DNA from: Porphyrobacter sp. SLTP
GTDB lineage: Bacteria; Pseudomonadota; Alphaproteobacteria; Sphingomonadales; Sphingomonadaceae
Direction of reading: 5' to 3'
Assembly: GCF_009905735.1 (NCBI RefSeq)
Contig: NZ_JAAALE010000012.1
Coordinates: forward strand, 1-64,000
Length of the DNA: 64,000 bases
Positions within the stretch are counted from its first letter, which is position 1; every line of letters starts with the position of its first letter. Of the stretch, positions 16,025 through 24,541 are shown in pieces. The position numbers and the translations under genes were made by a program. The notes under the pieces are model-generated. The model did not search any database and was not told the DNA's origin. It worked only from the letters and a program-made list of their open reading frames with translations.

Positions 16025-17626
16025 TCACGGCACCAGCACGGTATCCTTCGCCTCATCCGCCAGCGCCGGGTAATCCAGCGTGTAGTGCAGCCCCCGGCTC
16101 TCCTTGCGTTTAAGCGCTGATGCCACGATCAACTCCGCTGATTGCAGCAGGTTGCGCAACTCAATCAGATCGGTCGTCACCCGGAACGCACCATAGTAAT
16201 CCTCGACCTCGCGCTTCAGCAGGTCGATGCGGCTCGCGGCGCGTTCCAGCCGCTTGGTGGTGCGCACGATGCCGACGTAGTTCCACATGAAGCGGCGGAT
16301 TTCGGTCCAGTTCTGCTTGATGACGACTTCCTCGTCGGAATCGGTCACGCGGCTTTCATCCCACGGGAGGATCGCGGGCGGGGCTTCCAGCGTGTCCCAC
16401 CGCGCCAGAATATCCTGCGCCGCGGCCTCGCCGAAGACGAAGCATTCGAGCAGGGAGTTGGACGCCAGCCGGTTCGCGCCGTGGAGGCCGCTTTCGGTGC
16501 ACTCGCCCGCCGCCCACAGCCCCGGCACATCGGTGCGCGCATCGAGCCCGACCACCACGCCGCCGCAAGTGTAATGCTGCGCGGGAACGACCGGGATCGG
16601 CTGGGTGGTCATGTCGATGCCGAGGCCCATCAACTTCTCGTAGATCGTCGGGAAGTGGCCCTTCACGAAGTCCGCGGGCTGGTGGCTGATATCGAGGTGC
16701 ACGTAATCGAGACCGAATCGCTTGATCTGGTCGTCGATCGCGCGGGCGACCACATCGCGCGGGGCGAGTTCCATCCGTTCAGGATCATAATCGACCATGA
16801 AGCGCCGCCCGGTTTCAGGGTGGAGCAGATGCCCACCCTCGCCCCGGACGGCCTCGGTGATGAGGAAGTTCTTGACCTCGAGATTGTAGAGGCAGGTCGG
16901 GTGGAACTGCATCATCTCCATGTTGGAGACGCGCGCACCCGCCCGCCACGCCATCGCGATCCCGTCGCCGGTCGCGCCGCGCGGGGCGGTGGAGAATTGA
17001 TAGACGCGGCCTGCCCCGCCGGTGGCGAGGATTGTGGCACGGGCGACATGGCGTTCGACGCGCCCGGTCGCCTCGTCCAGCGCATAGACGCCCCACACGC
17101 GTCCGGCGGCGGAGAAGTGCTCGGCGTGGCGGTCGGTGATAAAGTCGATGCAGGTGCGGCCCGGCAGCAGCGTGATGTTGGGATGGGCCTCCGCCGCCTT
17201 GACCAGTGCCGATTGCACGGCCCAGCCGGTCGCATCGTCGACATGGACGATCCGCCGGTGCGAATGGCCGCCCTCGCGGGTGAGGTGGAGGCTGTCGGCG
17301 TCGCGGTTGAACGGCACGCCCAGCTCGCACAGCCGGTCAATCGACTGCGGGGCGCGTTCGATCACGAATTCGACCGTGGCAAGGTCATTGAGACCCACGC
17401 CCGCCACCATCGTATCGCGCACATGGTTTTCGAAAGTGTCGCCGGTATCCAGCACAGCGGCGATCCCGCCCTGCGCCCATGCGGTCGACCCGCCGGTGAG
17501 CGAGCCCTTGGCCAGCACCAGCACACGGCGTGTTTCGGCCAGAGCGAGCGCCGCGGTCAGCCCTGCCGCGCCCGAGCCGATCACGACAACGTCATGCGTC
17601 TGCTTCAACCCATCTTCCATCGCCAT
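16025..17626 (-). CDS. nadB: L-aspartate oxidase
   Basis: NadB oxidises L-aspartate to iminoaspartate with FAD, the first step of de novo NAD synthesis. The 533-aa protein starts with the FAD-binding VVVIGSGAAGLTAALALAE (about residues 13-31), then GGSTAWAQGGIAAVLD, EGGHSHRRIVHVDDATG and the later MMQFHPTCLY, AQHYTCGGVVV and GLHGANRLASNSLLE, all typical of NadB/fumarate-reductase-like flavoproteins. An alternative start two codons later (MEDG) is possible. No nadA or nadC lies in the window. Confidence 0.95.
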   Translation of the reverse strand: MAMEDGLKQTHDVVVIGSGAAGLTAALALAETRRVLVLAKGSLTGGSTAWAQGGIAAVLDTGDTFENHVRDTMVAGVGLNDLATVEFVIERAPQSIDRLCELGVPFNRDADSLHLTREGGHSHRRIVHVDDATGWAVQSALVKAAEAHPNITLLPGRTCIDFITDRHAEHFSAAGRVWGVYALDEATGRVERHVARATILATGGAGRVYQFSTAPRGATGDGIAMAWRAGARVSNMEMMQFHPTCLYNLEVKNFLITEAVRGEGGHLLHPETGRRFMVDYDPERMELAPRDVVARAIDDQIKRFGLDYVHLDISHQPADFVKGHFPTIYEKLMGLGIDMTTQPIPVVPAQHYTCGGVVVGLDARTDVPGLWAAGECTESGLHGANRLASNSLLECFVFGEAAAQDILARWDTLEAPPAILPWDESRVTDSDEEVVIKQNWTEIRRFMWNYVGIVRTTKRLERAASRIDLLKREVEDYYGAFRVTTDLIELRNLLQSAELIVASALKRKESRGLHYTLDYPALADEAKDTVLVP

Positions 17627-17679
17627 CCGCTTGCCATGACGTGCAATTGCGCGGTCGGCAAGCGGGATGCGCGGCGCGT

Positions 17680-18633
17680 TCAGCCAGCGCTGGCGGTGAG
17701 CTGAACGAAGACGTCCTCAAGATCGGCTTCGCGGGTGGTGACGTCTTCGACGGTCAGGCCCTGCGCCTGAAGAATCCCCAACACCTGACCTGCACTGAGG
17801 CGGTCCTTGTCATAGGTCACCTCGACCCCGCGCGCGCCGTCCCATTGCACCTTGACGAAAGCCTCATGCGCAGGCGCCGCGGCGAGGTCTTGCGCGGTGG
17901 TGACGGTGACGATCTTCTCGCGCGCCATGTCCACCAGTTCGCGGGTCGGCTTGTTGGCGATCAGCTGGCCGTTGTTGATGATCGCGATCCGGTCACACAG
18001 CTCCTCGGCCTCTTCGAGGTAATGGGTGGTGAGCACCACGGTCACGCCGTCGCGGTTCAATTCGCTGACCAGCTCCCACAGCTGGCGCCGCAGATCGACA
18101 TCGACCCCGGCGGTGGGTTCATCCAGCACCAGAATCGGCGGGGAATGGACCATCGCCTTGGCCACCAGCAGCCGCCGCTTCATCCCGCCTGACAGCGTCC
18201 GGGCATAGGCGTTGCGCTTGTCGGCGAGCCGTACGGCCTCCAGCAGCGCTTCGGAACGGCGCAGAGCGGCGGCGATGCCGTAGAAGCCCGCCTGATTCTC
18301 CAGCACCTCGAACGGCGTGAAGAACGGATCGAACACGATTTCCTGCGGCACGATCCCGATCGAGCGGCTGGCATTGCGGCGGTTGCGATCAATGTCGAAG
18401 CCCCAGATGTCGACGCTGCCGGAGGTCTTGTTGACCAGCCCGGCGAGGATGTTGATCAGCGTCGATTTGCCCGCGCCGTTGGGGCCAAGCAGGCCGAAGA
18501 TCGAGCCTTCGGGCACATCGAAGCTCACCCCGCCCAGCGCCAGCTTGCCAGCGGTGACGGTGCCGTTCGCGCCCTTGGCCGGGGCGTAGCGTTTCACGAG
18601 ATTGTCGATGCGGATGGCGGGTTCGGCTGACAT
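17680..18633 (-). CDS. ABC transporter ATP-binding protein
   Basis: A 317-aa ATPase with Walker A GPNGAGKST (about residue 50), Q-loop in IVPQEIVFDPFFTPFE, signature LSGGMKRRL, Walker B ILVLDEPTAGVDVD and switch TTHYLEEAEELCDR. The pattern is that of the ABC-2 exporter group (drug, polysaccharide or NodI-like). The C-terminal extension of about 80 residues is usual there. No permease gene adjoins it: nadB lies downstream and a divergent zinc-finger gene upstream, so the partner must be elsewhere and the substrate is unknown. Confidence 0.92.
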   Translation of the reverse strand: MSAEPAIRIDNLVKRYAPAKGANGTVTAGKLALGGVSFDVPEGSIFGLLGPNGAGKSTLINILAGLVNKTSGSVDIWGFDIDRNRRNASRSIGIVPQEIVFDPFFTPFEVLENQAGFYGIAAALRRSEALLEAVRLADKRNAYARTLSGGMKRRLLVAKAMVHSPPILVLDEPTAGVDVDLRRQLWELVSELNRDGVTVVLTTHYLEEAEELCDRIAIINNGQLIANKPTRELVDMAREKIVTVTTAQDLAAAPAHEAFVKVQWDGARGVEVTYDKDRLSAGQVLGILQAQGLTVEDVTTREADLEDVFVQLTASAG

Positions 18634-18705
18634 GGCTTCCGCCTAGGCAAAGGCGCCTGCAAAGGCAATTGAACTCAGGCGCGGCGCCCTGTATCGGCAG
18701 GCGCC

Positions 18706-18966
18706 ATGAGCATTCCTCCTCCCGAAGTCCTGCTGGTCGATACGCGGCGCGTTTCCTGCGACGGGGCCAGCGGCATCCGCGCCCGCGCCGGCTATCGCCC
18801 GTCCGCGCTCGGCCATCCGCGCGTGTTCCTTGAAATCGACGAGCATGGCTATGTCGATTGCGGCTATTGTGACCGCCGCTTCGTGCTGCGTGGCGGCCCG
18901 GCCGATGGTGCGGATCAGGCGGACCTGCCCGATATCGCCGCAGGCGCCAGCGCCGCGCATAGCTGA
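18706..18966 (+). CDS. CHCC zinc-finger protein (NDUFS6-like)
   Basis: An 86-aa protein with the zinc-ligand pattern Cys (VSCDG), His (LGHPRVFLEID) and the Cys pair in YVDCGYCDRRFVL; this is the zf-CHCC domain. In alphaproteobacteria and mitochondria related proteins are small Complex I-associated subunits, which is the likely but unproven role. It is transcribed divergently from the ABC ATPase. Confidence 0.9.
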   Translation: MSIPPPEVLLVDTRRVSCDGASGIRARAGYRPSALGHPRVFLEIDEHGYVDCGYCDRRFVLRGGPADGADQADLPDIAAGASAAHS

Positions 18967-19040
18967 TCCGGCGCGCTCAGCGACGGTTAAGGCAGGCTGT
19001 GCTGTACGAGCGCTGTATCCCTGATTGCGAGGATCGCCCC

Positions 19041-19526
19041 ATGAACCGTATTCGTCCTGCTGTTATCGCCGCTGCGCCGCTTGCTCTGGCAAGCCTTTGC
19101 CTGAGCCCGCTTGCGGCTCAGGATGCGCAAAGCCAGAGCGCGCCCGATGTCGAGACCGAAGGTACCACCGAAGCCGCGCCGCCGACCAAGGGCGAAGCGC
19201 GCCTTGCCAAGCTGATCGAGGGCCGCGTGGCGGGTGAGCCGGTGCGTTGCATCCGCACGCTGCCCAGCCAGCGCATGACGACCATCGATCGCACCGCCTA
19301 TGTCTATGGCTCGGGCGACACGATCTACGTCCAGCGCACCCGCAATCCCCGCCAGATCGACGATGATGACGCGCTGGTCACACAGCGCTTCAACGCCAGC
19401 GAATTGTGCCGACTCGACCAGATGACCACGGTCGACCGAGTGCTCGGCTTCTTTACCGGCGCGGTGTTCTTCGAGGATTTCGTGCCTTACACCCGTGTCA
19501 AACCGAATGAGGCGGGCGAAGGCTGA
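19041..19526 (+). CDS. Exported hypothetical protein
   Basis: Start taken at 19041 (MNRIRPAVIAAAPL), with GCGAGGA upstream; 14 more residues would come from 18999. A signal peptide ending near SPLAAQD is followed by an acidic linker and then GEPVRCIRTLPSQRMTTIDR, YVYGSGDTIYVQRTRNPRQ and FNASELCRLDQM, a compact domain with two Cys. Such short periplasmic proteins are common in sphingomonads; no function is known to me. The product has 161 residues. Confidence 0.78.
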   Translation: MNRIRPAVIAAAPLALASLCLSPLAAQDAQSQSAPDVETEGTTEAAPPTKGEARLAKLIEGRVAGEPVRCIRTLPSQRMTTIDRTAYVYGSGDTIYVQRTRNPRQIDDDDALVTQRFNASELCRLDQMTTVDRVLGFFTGAVFFEDFVPYTRVKPNEAGEG

Positions 19527-19558
19527 GCCGCCCGCCCCTGACGCCCGCGCCGTTGGGC

Positions 19559-20533
19559 TCAGGCGCGGGCCATCGCGTTCATCCGGGCGATGATTTCCTC
19601 GGCCTGGAGCATGATCCGGTCGATCAATTCCTGACAGGTCGGGATGTCGTGGATCAGCCCGGCGACCATGCCGCAGCTCCATGCGCCTGCATCCATCGTG
19701 CCTTCCATCATGATCTTCGGGTACACACCGGCGACTTCGGGCAGGATGTCCTGAATGGTGATGGCATCGCCGAGCTCCTTCTCCTTGATGATCAGACGCT
19801 CGACCGCGGCATTGTTGAGCACGCGTTCGGTGTTGCGCAGCGGGCGCATGACGAGGCGGGTGTCGAGTTCGCTTGCGGCAAGGATCGCCTGCTTCACGTT
19901 CTCGTGCACGGGCGCCTCCTTGGTGGCGATGAAGCGCGTGCCCATGTTCATCCCCTGCGCGCCCATGGCGAGGCTGGCGACCAGGCTGCGCCCGTCAGCC
20001 ATGCCGCCGCTGGAGACGAAGGGAATTTCCAGCTCATCCGCGGCGCGCGGCAGCAGGATGAAGTTGGGCACGTCGTCCTCGCCCGGGTGGCCGCCGCATT
20101 CGAACCCGTCGACGCTCACCGCATCGCAGCCGATGTCCTGCGCCTTGAGAGAGTGGCGCACAGAGGTGCATTTGTGGATGACCTTGATCCCGGCATCCTT
20201 CAGCGCAGGCAGGAGATCAACCGGGTTGCGTCCCGCCGTTTCGACCACCTTCACCCCGCCGTCGATCACCGCCTTGACCAGCCCGGGATAGTCGGGCGGG
20301 GTCAGGGTCGGCAGGATGGTGAGGTTCACGCCGAACGGCTTGTCGGTCATGTCCTTGCAGCGGGCGATTTCATTCGCGAGTTTCTCGGGCGTGCCCTGCG
20401 TCAACCCGGTGATGATCCCGAGGCCCCCGGCGTTCGAGACCGCCGCTGCCATCTCGGCGAACCCGACATAGTGCATCCCGCCCTGAATGATGGGGTGCTG
20501 GATGCCGAACATTTCGGTGATGGCGGTCTTCAT
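19559..20533 (-). CDS. Nitronate monooxygenase family protein
   Basis: A 324-aa FMN-dependent TIM-barrel protein. Visible parts are FGIQHPIIQGGMHYVG (about residues 9-24), AAAVSNAGGLGIITG, KPFGVNLTILPTL, GFECGGHPGEDD with the active-site-like Gly-His, FVSSGGMADGRSLVASLAMGAQGMNMGTRF, the flavin phosphate site. The family oxidises alkyl nitronates or reduces related substrates; the physiological substrate is unknown. It stands alone between an exported-protein gene (converging) and YceI. The 268 bp upstream shows no gene. Confidence 0.9.
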   Translation of the reverse strand: MKTAITEMFGIQHPIIQGGMHYVGFAEMAAAVSNAGGLGIITGLTQGTPEKLANEIARCKDMTDKPFGVNLTILPTLTPPDYPGLVKAVIDGGVKVVETAGRNPVDLLPALKDAGIKVIHKCTSVRHSLKAQDIGCDAVSVDGFECGGHPGEDDVPNFILLPRAADELEIPFVSSGGMADGRSLVASLAMGAQGMNMGTRFIATKEAPVHENVKQAILAASELDTRLVMRPLRNTERVLNNAAVERLIIKEKELGDAITIQDILPEVAGVYPKIMMEGTMDAGAWSCGMVAGLIHDIPTCQELIDRIMLQAEEIIARMNAMARA

Positions 20534-20801
20534 GGCGTGGTCTCTCCCGTTGCAATGCGTGTTTGCGCGGGAGACAAGCCGAGTTGCGCCGTCCTTTCAA
20601 GCCCGCTTTTGGGGAGAGCGCAGCACATGGCCGCGCGCCGTAGCGTCAGGTCGCGCGCATTTTCTGGAGGGTCGCCGGGCGGCGGGGATGCGGTGGGATC
20701 GGCCCGCTCGCCAGCTGCCCGGCCCGTCAGCATATGTGCGGGCGCGCGCCGGATCACATTGATCCAGCGCAAGCCGCCTGAATTGAAGCGTAATTTCCGC
20801 C

Positions 20802-21443
20802 TCAGCCGCGCTTGAACGACAGGGTGAAGGTCACCGGCACCGCGGGCGTGATCGAGGGCAGTTGCGCCAGCGCGCGCAATTCGCCCAGTTCGTCGGTCAG
20901 GCCGAACATATCGGTCGAGATAATCACCGGCGCGGTCGGCACCACGGTTACCCGGTCAGCCGAAGCGCGGGTGACCAGCACCTCGGTCTCGACATCGCTG
21001 GTCGCACCCTTGATCGCCACGCTCGCCTTCAATGGCCGGGTGAGCGACTGGCCGACCGCCAGCCCCGCGAACGCCGCCGGGTCGAGCTTGGCCGTCACGG
21101 TTGCCTTGGGGTTTTCAGCCACGCCGAAGAAGATCTCACGCATCCGCTCGTTACGGATATCGACCCCGGTGTTGACCGAGGCAAGGTCGATATCCAGCGT
21201 CGCCGTGCCGTCCGCCGCAACGCTGCCCGACAGCTTGTCGAAGCGGTTGGCCTCGGCCACCTCGCCCGCCTTAATGCTGACATAGGACAGGCGCGAACCC
21301 GCCGGATCGAGCGCCCAGTCGCCCTCGGTCAGCGGCGCTGCGTCGGTCGCGGCGTCCGTCGGCGCGCTTGTGCCTTGTTCGGCGCAGGCAGCCAGCCCCA
21401 CAGCGAGTGCGGCGGCCAGGGCAAGGGGACGAAGGTTCGACAT
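20802..21443 (-). CDS. YceI-family periplasmic lipoprotein
   Basis: Start taken at 21443 (MSNLRPLALAAALAVGLAAC), giving a lipoprotein signal with Cys about residue 20; upstream in-frame ATGs (21464, 21596) only add non-signal residues. The rest is the YceI fold, a lipocalin-like barrel that binds isoprenoid-type lipids: DWALDPAGSRLSYVS, FDKLSGSVAADGTATLDIDL, VDIRNERMREIFF, and PVTFTLSFKRG at the end. Native ligand unknown. The gene lies beside guaA on the same strand with about 110 bp between. Confidence 0.9.
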   Translation of the reverse strand: MSNLRPLALAAALAVGLAACAEQGTSAPTDAATDAAPLTEGDWALDPAGSRLSYVSIKAGEVAEANRFDKLSGSVAADGTATLDIDLASVNTGVDIRNERMREIFFGVAENPKATVTAKLDPAAFAGLAVGQSLTRPLKASVAIKGATSDVETEVLVTRASADRVTVVPTAPVIISTDMFGLTDELGELRALAQLPSITPAVPVTFTLSFKRG

Positions 21444-21552
21444 CACGATCACGGGACCTCTCATGCAGGAAGTGCGGCGCTGAGCGATATGCGATTCTAC
21501 GCGCAGGCGGAAGGGGCGGATCAACGTAGCGGCACTCCGTTCACCCGGCTTG

Positions 21553-23154
21553 TCACTCCCACTCGATCGTTCCCGGCGGCTTCGACGTATAGTCATAGAC
21601 CACCCGGTTGATGCCCTGCACCTCGTTGACGATGCGGGTCGCGACGCGGGTCAGGAACCCGGCGTCATAGGGGAACACGTCCGCGGTCATCCCGTCGGTC
21701 GAGGTGACGGCCCGCAGCGCGCAGACCGAATCATAGGTGCGCGCGTCGCCCATCACGCCGACGGTCTTGACCGGCAGCAGCACCGCAAAGGCCTGCCAGA
21801 TCGCGTCATAGAGACCCGCGTTGCGGATTTCCTCAAGGTAGATCGCGTCCGCCTTGCGCAGGATATCGCAGCGCTCCTTCGTGACTTCGCCGGGGATGCG
21901 GATCGCGAGGCCGGGGCCGGGAAAGGGGTGGCGGCCGACGAAAGCAGGCGGCAGGCCCAGCTCACGCCCGAGATCGCGCACCTCGTCCTTGAACAATTCG
22001 CGCAAGGGCTCGACCAGCTGCATGTTCATGCGTTCGGGCAGGCCACCGACATTGTGGTGGCTCTTGATCGTGACGCTCGGCCCACCGGTGAAGGAGACCG
22101 ATTCGATCACGTCCGGGTAAAGCGTGCCCTGGGCGAGGAAGTCTGCGCCGCCGATCTTCTTGGCCTCGGTCTCGAACACGTCGATGAAGGTCTTGCCGAT
22201 GAACTTGCGCTTGGCCTCAGGGTCGGTGAGGCCCGCAAGACCGCCGAGGAACAGCTCTTCGGCCTCCACGTGCACCAGCGGGATATTGTAATGGTCGCGG
22301 AACAGGGTGACGACCTGCTCGGCCTCGTTCATGCGCATCAAGCCGTGGTCGACGAAGACGCAGGTCAGCTGATCGCCGATCGCTTCGTGGATCAGCACCG
22401 CCGCGACCGCCGAATCGACTCCGCCCGAAAGCCCGCAGATCACCCGCTTGTCGCCCACCTGCGCGCGGATCTCGGCGATCTTGGTCTTGCGGAACTCGGC
22501 CATGGTCCAGTCGCCCCTGAGGCCGCAGACGTGGCGGACGAAATTGGCGATCAGACGGCCGCCATCGGGGGTGTGGACCACCTCGGGATGGAACTGGGTG
22601 CCGTAGAACTTGCGCGCCTCATCCGCGATCACCGCGAAGGGTGCGCCGTCGGACGTGGCGACGATTTCAAAGCCGGGGGCGAACTGGGTGACCTTGTCGC
22701 CGTGGCTCATCCAGACCTGATGGCGCTCCCCCACCTCCCACAAACCGTTGAACAGCGAACATTCACCGGTGACAGTCAGGAAGGCGCGGCCGAATTCGCC
22801 ACCTTCGCCGGTTTCATGCCCGGGACGCACTTCGCCGCCGAGCTGCTGGCTCATCACCTGCTGACCATAGCAGATGCCAAGAATCGGCAGGCCCGCATCG
22901 AACAGCGATTGCGGCGCGCGGGGGCTGCCGTCTTCGGGGACGCTGGCGGGCGAGCCTGACAGGATAATGCCCTTGGGCTGCATCCGCTGGAACGCGGCTT
23001 CGGCCTGCGTGAAGGGGGCGATTTCGGAATAGACCCCCGCTTCGCGCACGCGGCGCGCGATCAATTGCGTCACCTGGGAGCCGAAATCGACGATCAGGAT
23101 CGATTCGGGGACGGCAGAATCGCCCGCTGCGGGGCTTGAAGGGTGCGCGCTCAT
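21553..23154 (-). CDS. guaA: GMP synthase (glutamine-hydrolysing)
   Basis: GuaA converts XMP to GMP using glutamine and ATP. The N-terminal class I amidotransferase shows LILDFGSQ-like [18 protein letters not shown], the nucleophile in LGICYGQQ, and FHPEV; the ATP-pyrophosphatase part has [12 protein letters not shown] (about residue 240), and the dimerisation part ends GTIEWE, the usual last residues. At 533 aa, full length with a short N-terminal tail. It is divergent from the UrcA-family gene. Confidence 0.97.
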   Translation of the reverse strand: MSAHPSSPAAGDSAVPESILIVDFGSQVTQLIARRVREAGVYSEIAPFTQAEAAFQRMQPKGIILSGSPASVPEDGSPRAPQSLFDAGLPILGICYGQQVMSQQLGGEVRPGHETGEGGEFGRAFLTVTGECSLFNGLWEVGERHQVWMSHGDKVTQFAPGFEIVATSDGAPFAVIADEARKFYGTQFHPEVVHTPDGGRLIANFVRHVCGLRGDWTMAEFRKTKIAEIRAQVGDKRVICGLSGGVDSAVAAVLIHEAIGDQLTCVFVDHGLMRMNEAEQVVTLFRDHYNIPLVHVEAEELFLGGLAGLTDPEAKRKFIGKTFIDVFETEAKKIGGADFLAQGTLYPDVIESVSFTGGPSVTIKSHHNVGGLPERMNMQLVEPLRELFKDEVRDLGRELGLPPAFVGRHPFPGPGLAIRIPGEVTKERCDILRKADAIYLEEIRNAGLYDAIWQAFAVLLPVKTVGVMGDARTYDSVCALRAVTSTDGMTADVFPYDAGFLTRVATRIVNEVQGINRVVYDYTSKPPGTIEWE

Positions 23155-23318
23155 GGCGGCGGATTACGAAGCACGCCCCCCGCTGTCCAGCATCGCCGCA
23201 TCACAGGCCATCACTTTTGCAGTGCAGCATAAAAGTGGCGACGCATTTTCAACGGGTTCCCGGAAAAATTGCCCGGATTCGTTGCAATCTTTGGAACCAA
23301 TTCTGCACCTTTCGCATT

Positions 23319-23337
23319 TGCACATTATTCTTGTGCA
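23319..23337. promoter_or_regulatory. Inverted repeat TGCACA-N7-TGTGCA before the UrcA gene
   Basis: A perfect 6-bp dyad with a 7-base AT-rich spacer lies about 84 bp upstream of the UrcA start, in the region shared with divergent guaA. The dimension fits a regulator operator, but I cannot name the regulator. Confidence 0.35.
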
Positions 23338-23420
23338 CTGCACCAGAGTTTCAAACAGCAACCGAATGCCGATCAACGGCATCGTCCTACCGACACCCTC
23401 TCTCACAATCGGAGTTCCCC

Positions 23421-23747
23421 ATGCGTTTCATTCTCCCCCTGATTGCCCTCGCCGCCGTTGCAGCGCCCGTTGCCGCAGAGCCGGCCGCTGAGCAGGCCGT
23501 GACCGTCCGCATTGCCTATGGCGATGTCGACGTGACCACGCCGGAAGGTCGCGCCGCGCTTGAAGCGCGCATCGATGCCAAGCTGCGTCAGGCCTGCACC
23601 GTCGAAGCCGCCGGTCGCTACAGCAGCGGCCGCACCTCGGTCGACAGCAAGTGCGTCGCCGAAGCCCGCACCGTCGCGCTCGCCGAAGTCGAGCGGGTTG
23701 CCATGATGCAGCAGGCCCGCAGCGGCCGCACCGTCGCCGCCAACTAA
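23421..23747 (+). CDS. UrcA-family exported protein
   Basis: A 108-aa protein, MRFILPLIALAAVAAPVAAE..., with a signal peptide and GGAG about 7 bases before the ATG. The mature part has VTVRIAYGDVDVTTPEGRAA, ARIDAKLRQACTVE and SKCVAEARTVALAEV with two Cys likely forming a disulfide: the UrcA pattern, common in Sphingomonadales and Caulobacterales, function unknown. A strong terminator follows at 23771. Confidence 0.92.
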   Translation: MRFILPLIALAAVAAPVAAEPAAEQAVTVRIAYGDVDVTTPEGRAALEARIDAKLRQACTVEAAGRYSSGRTSVDSKCVAEARTVALAEVERVAMMQQARSGRTVAAN

Positions 23748-23770
23748 GGCAGGCCAAGCCTCTGAAACGG

Positions 23771-23806
23771 AACGGCCGCCGGAGCGATCTGGCGGCCGTT
23801 TTGATT
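23771..23806 (+). terminator. Rho-independent terminator after the UrcA gene
   Basis: A perfect 10-bp stem AACGGCCGCC / GGCGGCCGTT with a 10-base loop, followed by TTGATT (TTTT across the stem end). It begins 23 bp after the UrcA stop. Confidence 0.85.
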
Positions 23807-24083
23807 CTCATTGCGACGCCAATTGTTGCAAGCCTTGCAACTAACCTTGGTGTTTTCGCATTTGAATTCGGACCTGCGCAACACCACTTCGCCGATCGAG
23901 CGATGCGTAGCCGGGCCCCTCTCTCCAAACCGGCATTCTTCCATGTGGAGCCATCGCCCGGGTGCGGCATCCGAACACGGACCCGTTGCCTGCCTGCCTG
24001 ACCGGCAGGAGCGGCCAGCGCTCCCCCCTGCTTGGCCCTCCCGCCCTGTCTCCGTCCGGCCCAGCGCCGGACATGCAGCGAAC

Positions 24084-24130
24084 GAGACGCGGCCACCGCC
24101 CTCCCCCCCCTTAAAAGGTGGCCGCGTCTC
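24084..24130. other. 14-bp perfect inverted repeat with C-rich loop
   Basis: GAGACGCGGCCACC (24084-24097) pairs with GGTGGCCGCGTCTC (24117-24130) across a 19-base loop holding a run of eight C and TTAAAA. It lies in the 607 bp between the UrcA gene and the 27-aa ORF, where I see no other gene. It could be a terminator, an RNA element or an operator. Confidence 0.6.
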
Positions 24131-24242
24131 AAGCTGCTCATTCCCCAGATCGCACCAAACCCAGCCGCATCGCCTTGCGCCGACGCTCCGGTGATTGCCT
24201 TTTTCGATTGCGGTGATGAATTATTTTCAGTCTTATGGGTGA

Positions 24243-24272
24243 TTGAAAATTGCGCGGGACTTTGTATATGAT
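24243..24272 (+). promoter_or_regulatory. Sigma-70-like promoter for the 27-aa ORF
   Basis: TTGAAA (24243-24248) and TATGAT (24267-24272, spacer 18) or TATATG (24265-24270, spacer 16) lie about 85 bp before the small ORF, in a locally AT-rich patch. This is one of the better promoter matches in the window. Confidence 0.55.
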
Positions 24273-24354
24273 GTTCCGGTCCGGGCAGTCCTCTCCCCAA
24301 CTCCCCCCGATTGCCCGGACTCCCAAACAACAACAAAACAGGGAAACCCGAACC

Positions 24355-24438
24355 ATGAACATGATCAGCGAAAAGGTTATCGCCTTGCTGCTCGCCGTTG
24401 CCATCAGCGGCACCGCGTTCAACACGTTTATTGTCTAG
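24355..24438 (+). CDS. 27-aa hydrophobic small protein
   Basis: ATG 24355 to TAG 24436-24438. The peptide MNMISEKVIALLLAVAISG plus eight more residues (TAFNTFIV) is one membrane-spanning helix with a charged N-terminus. AGGGA lies about 10 bases upstream, a promoter-like sequence at 24243 and a strong hairpin at 24493 downstream, so it is framed like a real gene. I do not know a function. Confidence 0.5.
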   Translation: MNMISEKVIALLLAVAISGTAFNTFIV

Positions 24439-24492
24439 GGCCTCAAGCCTCTGATATCGTGTAACGCGCGCAACATAGCGAAAGCCTACCGC

Positions 24493-24522
24493 GGCCCGGT
24501 TCCTCACCCGAGGAGCCGGGCC
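24493..24522 (+). terminator. Strong hairpin after the 27-aa ORF
   Basis: GGCCCGGTTCCTC pairs with GAGGAGCCGGGCC (13 bp, one G-T wobble) over the loop ACCC. Only a weak T-rich tail (CTATTT) follows, so it is terminator-like rather than certain. Confidence 0.55.
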
Positions 24523-24541
24523 GAGCTATTTCAGGGCCCCG

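Noticed and set aside
20534..20801. 80-codon minus-strand frame between nitronate monooxygenase and YceI
   Set aside because: No ribosome-binding site, no motif, Arg/Pro/Ala-rich composition typical of non-coding high-GC DNA.
23807..24083. Possible tRNA or small RNA in the gap after the UrcA gene
   Set aside because: I looked for acceptor and T-loop patterns and found none; only scattered short dyads are present.
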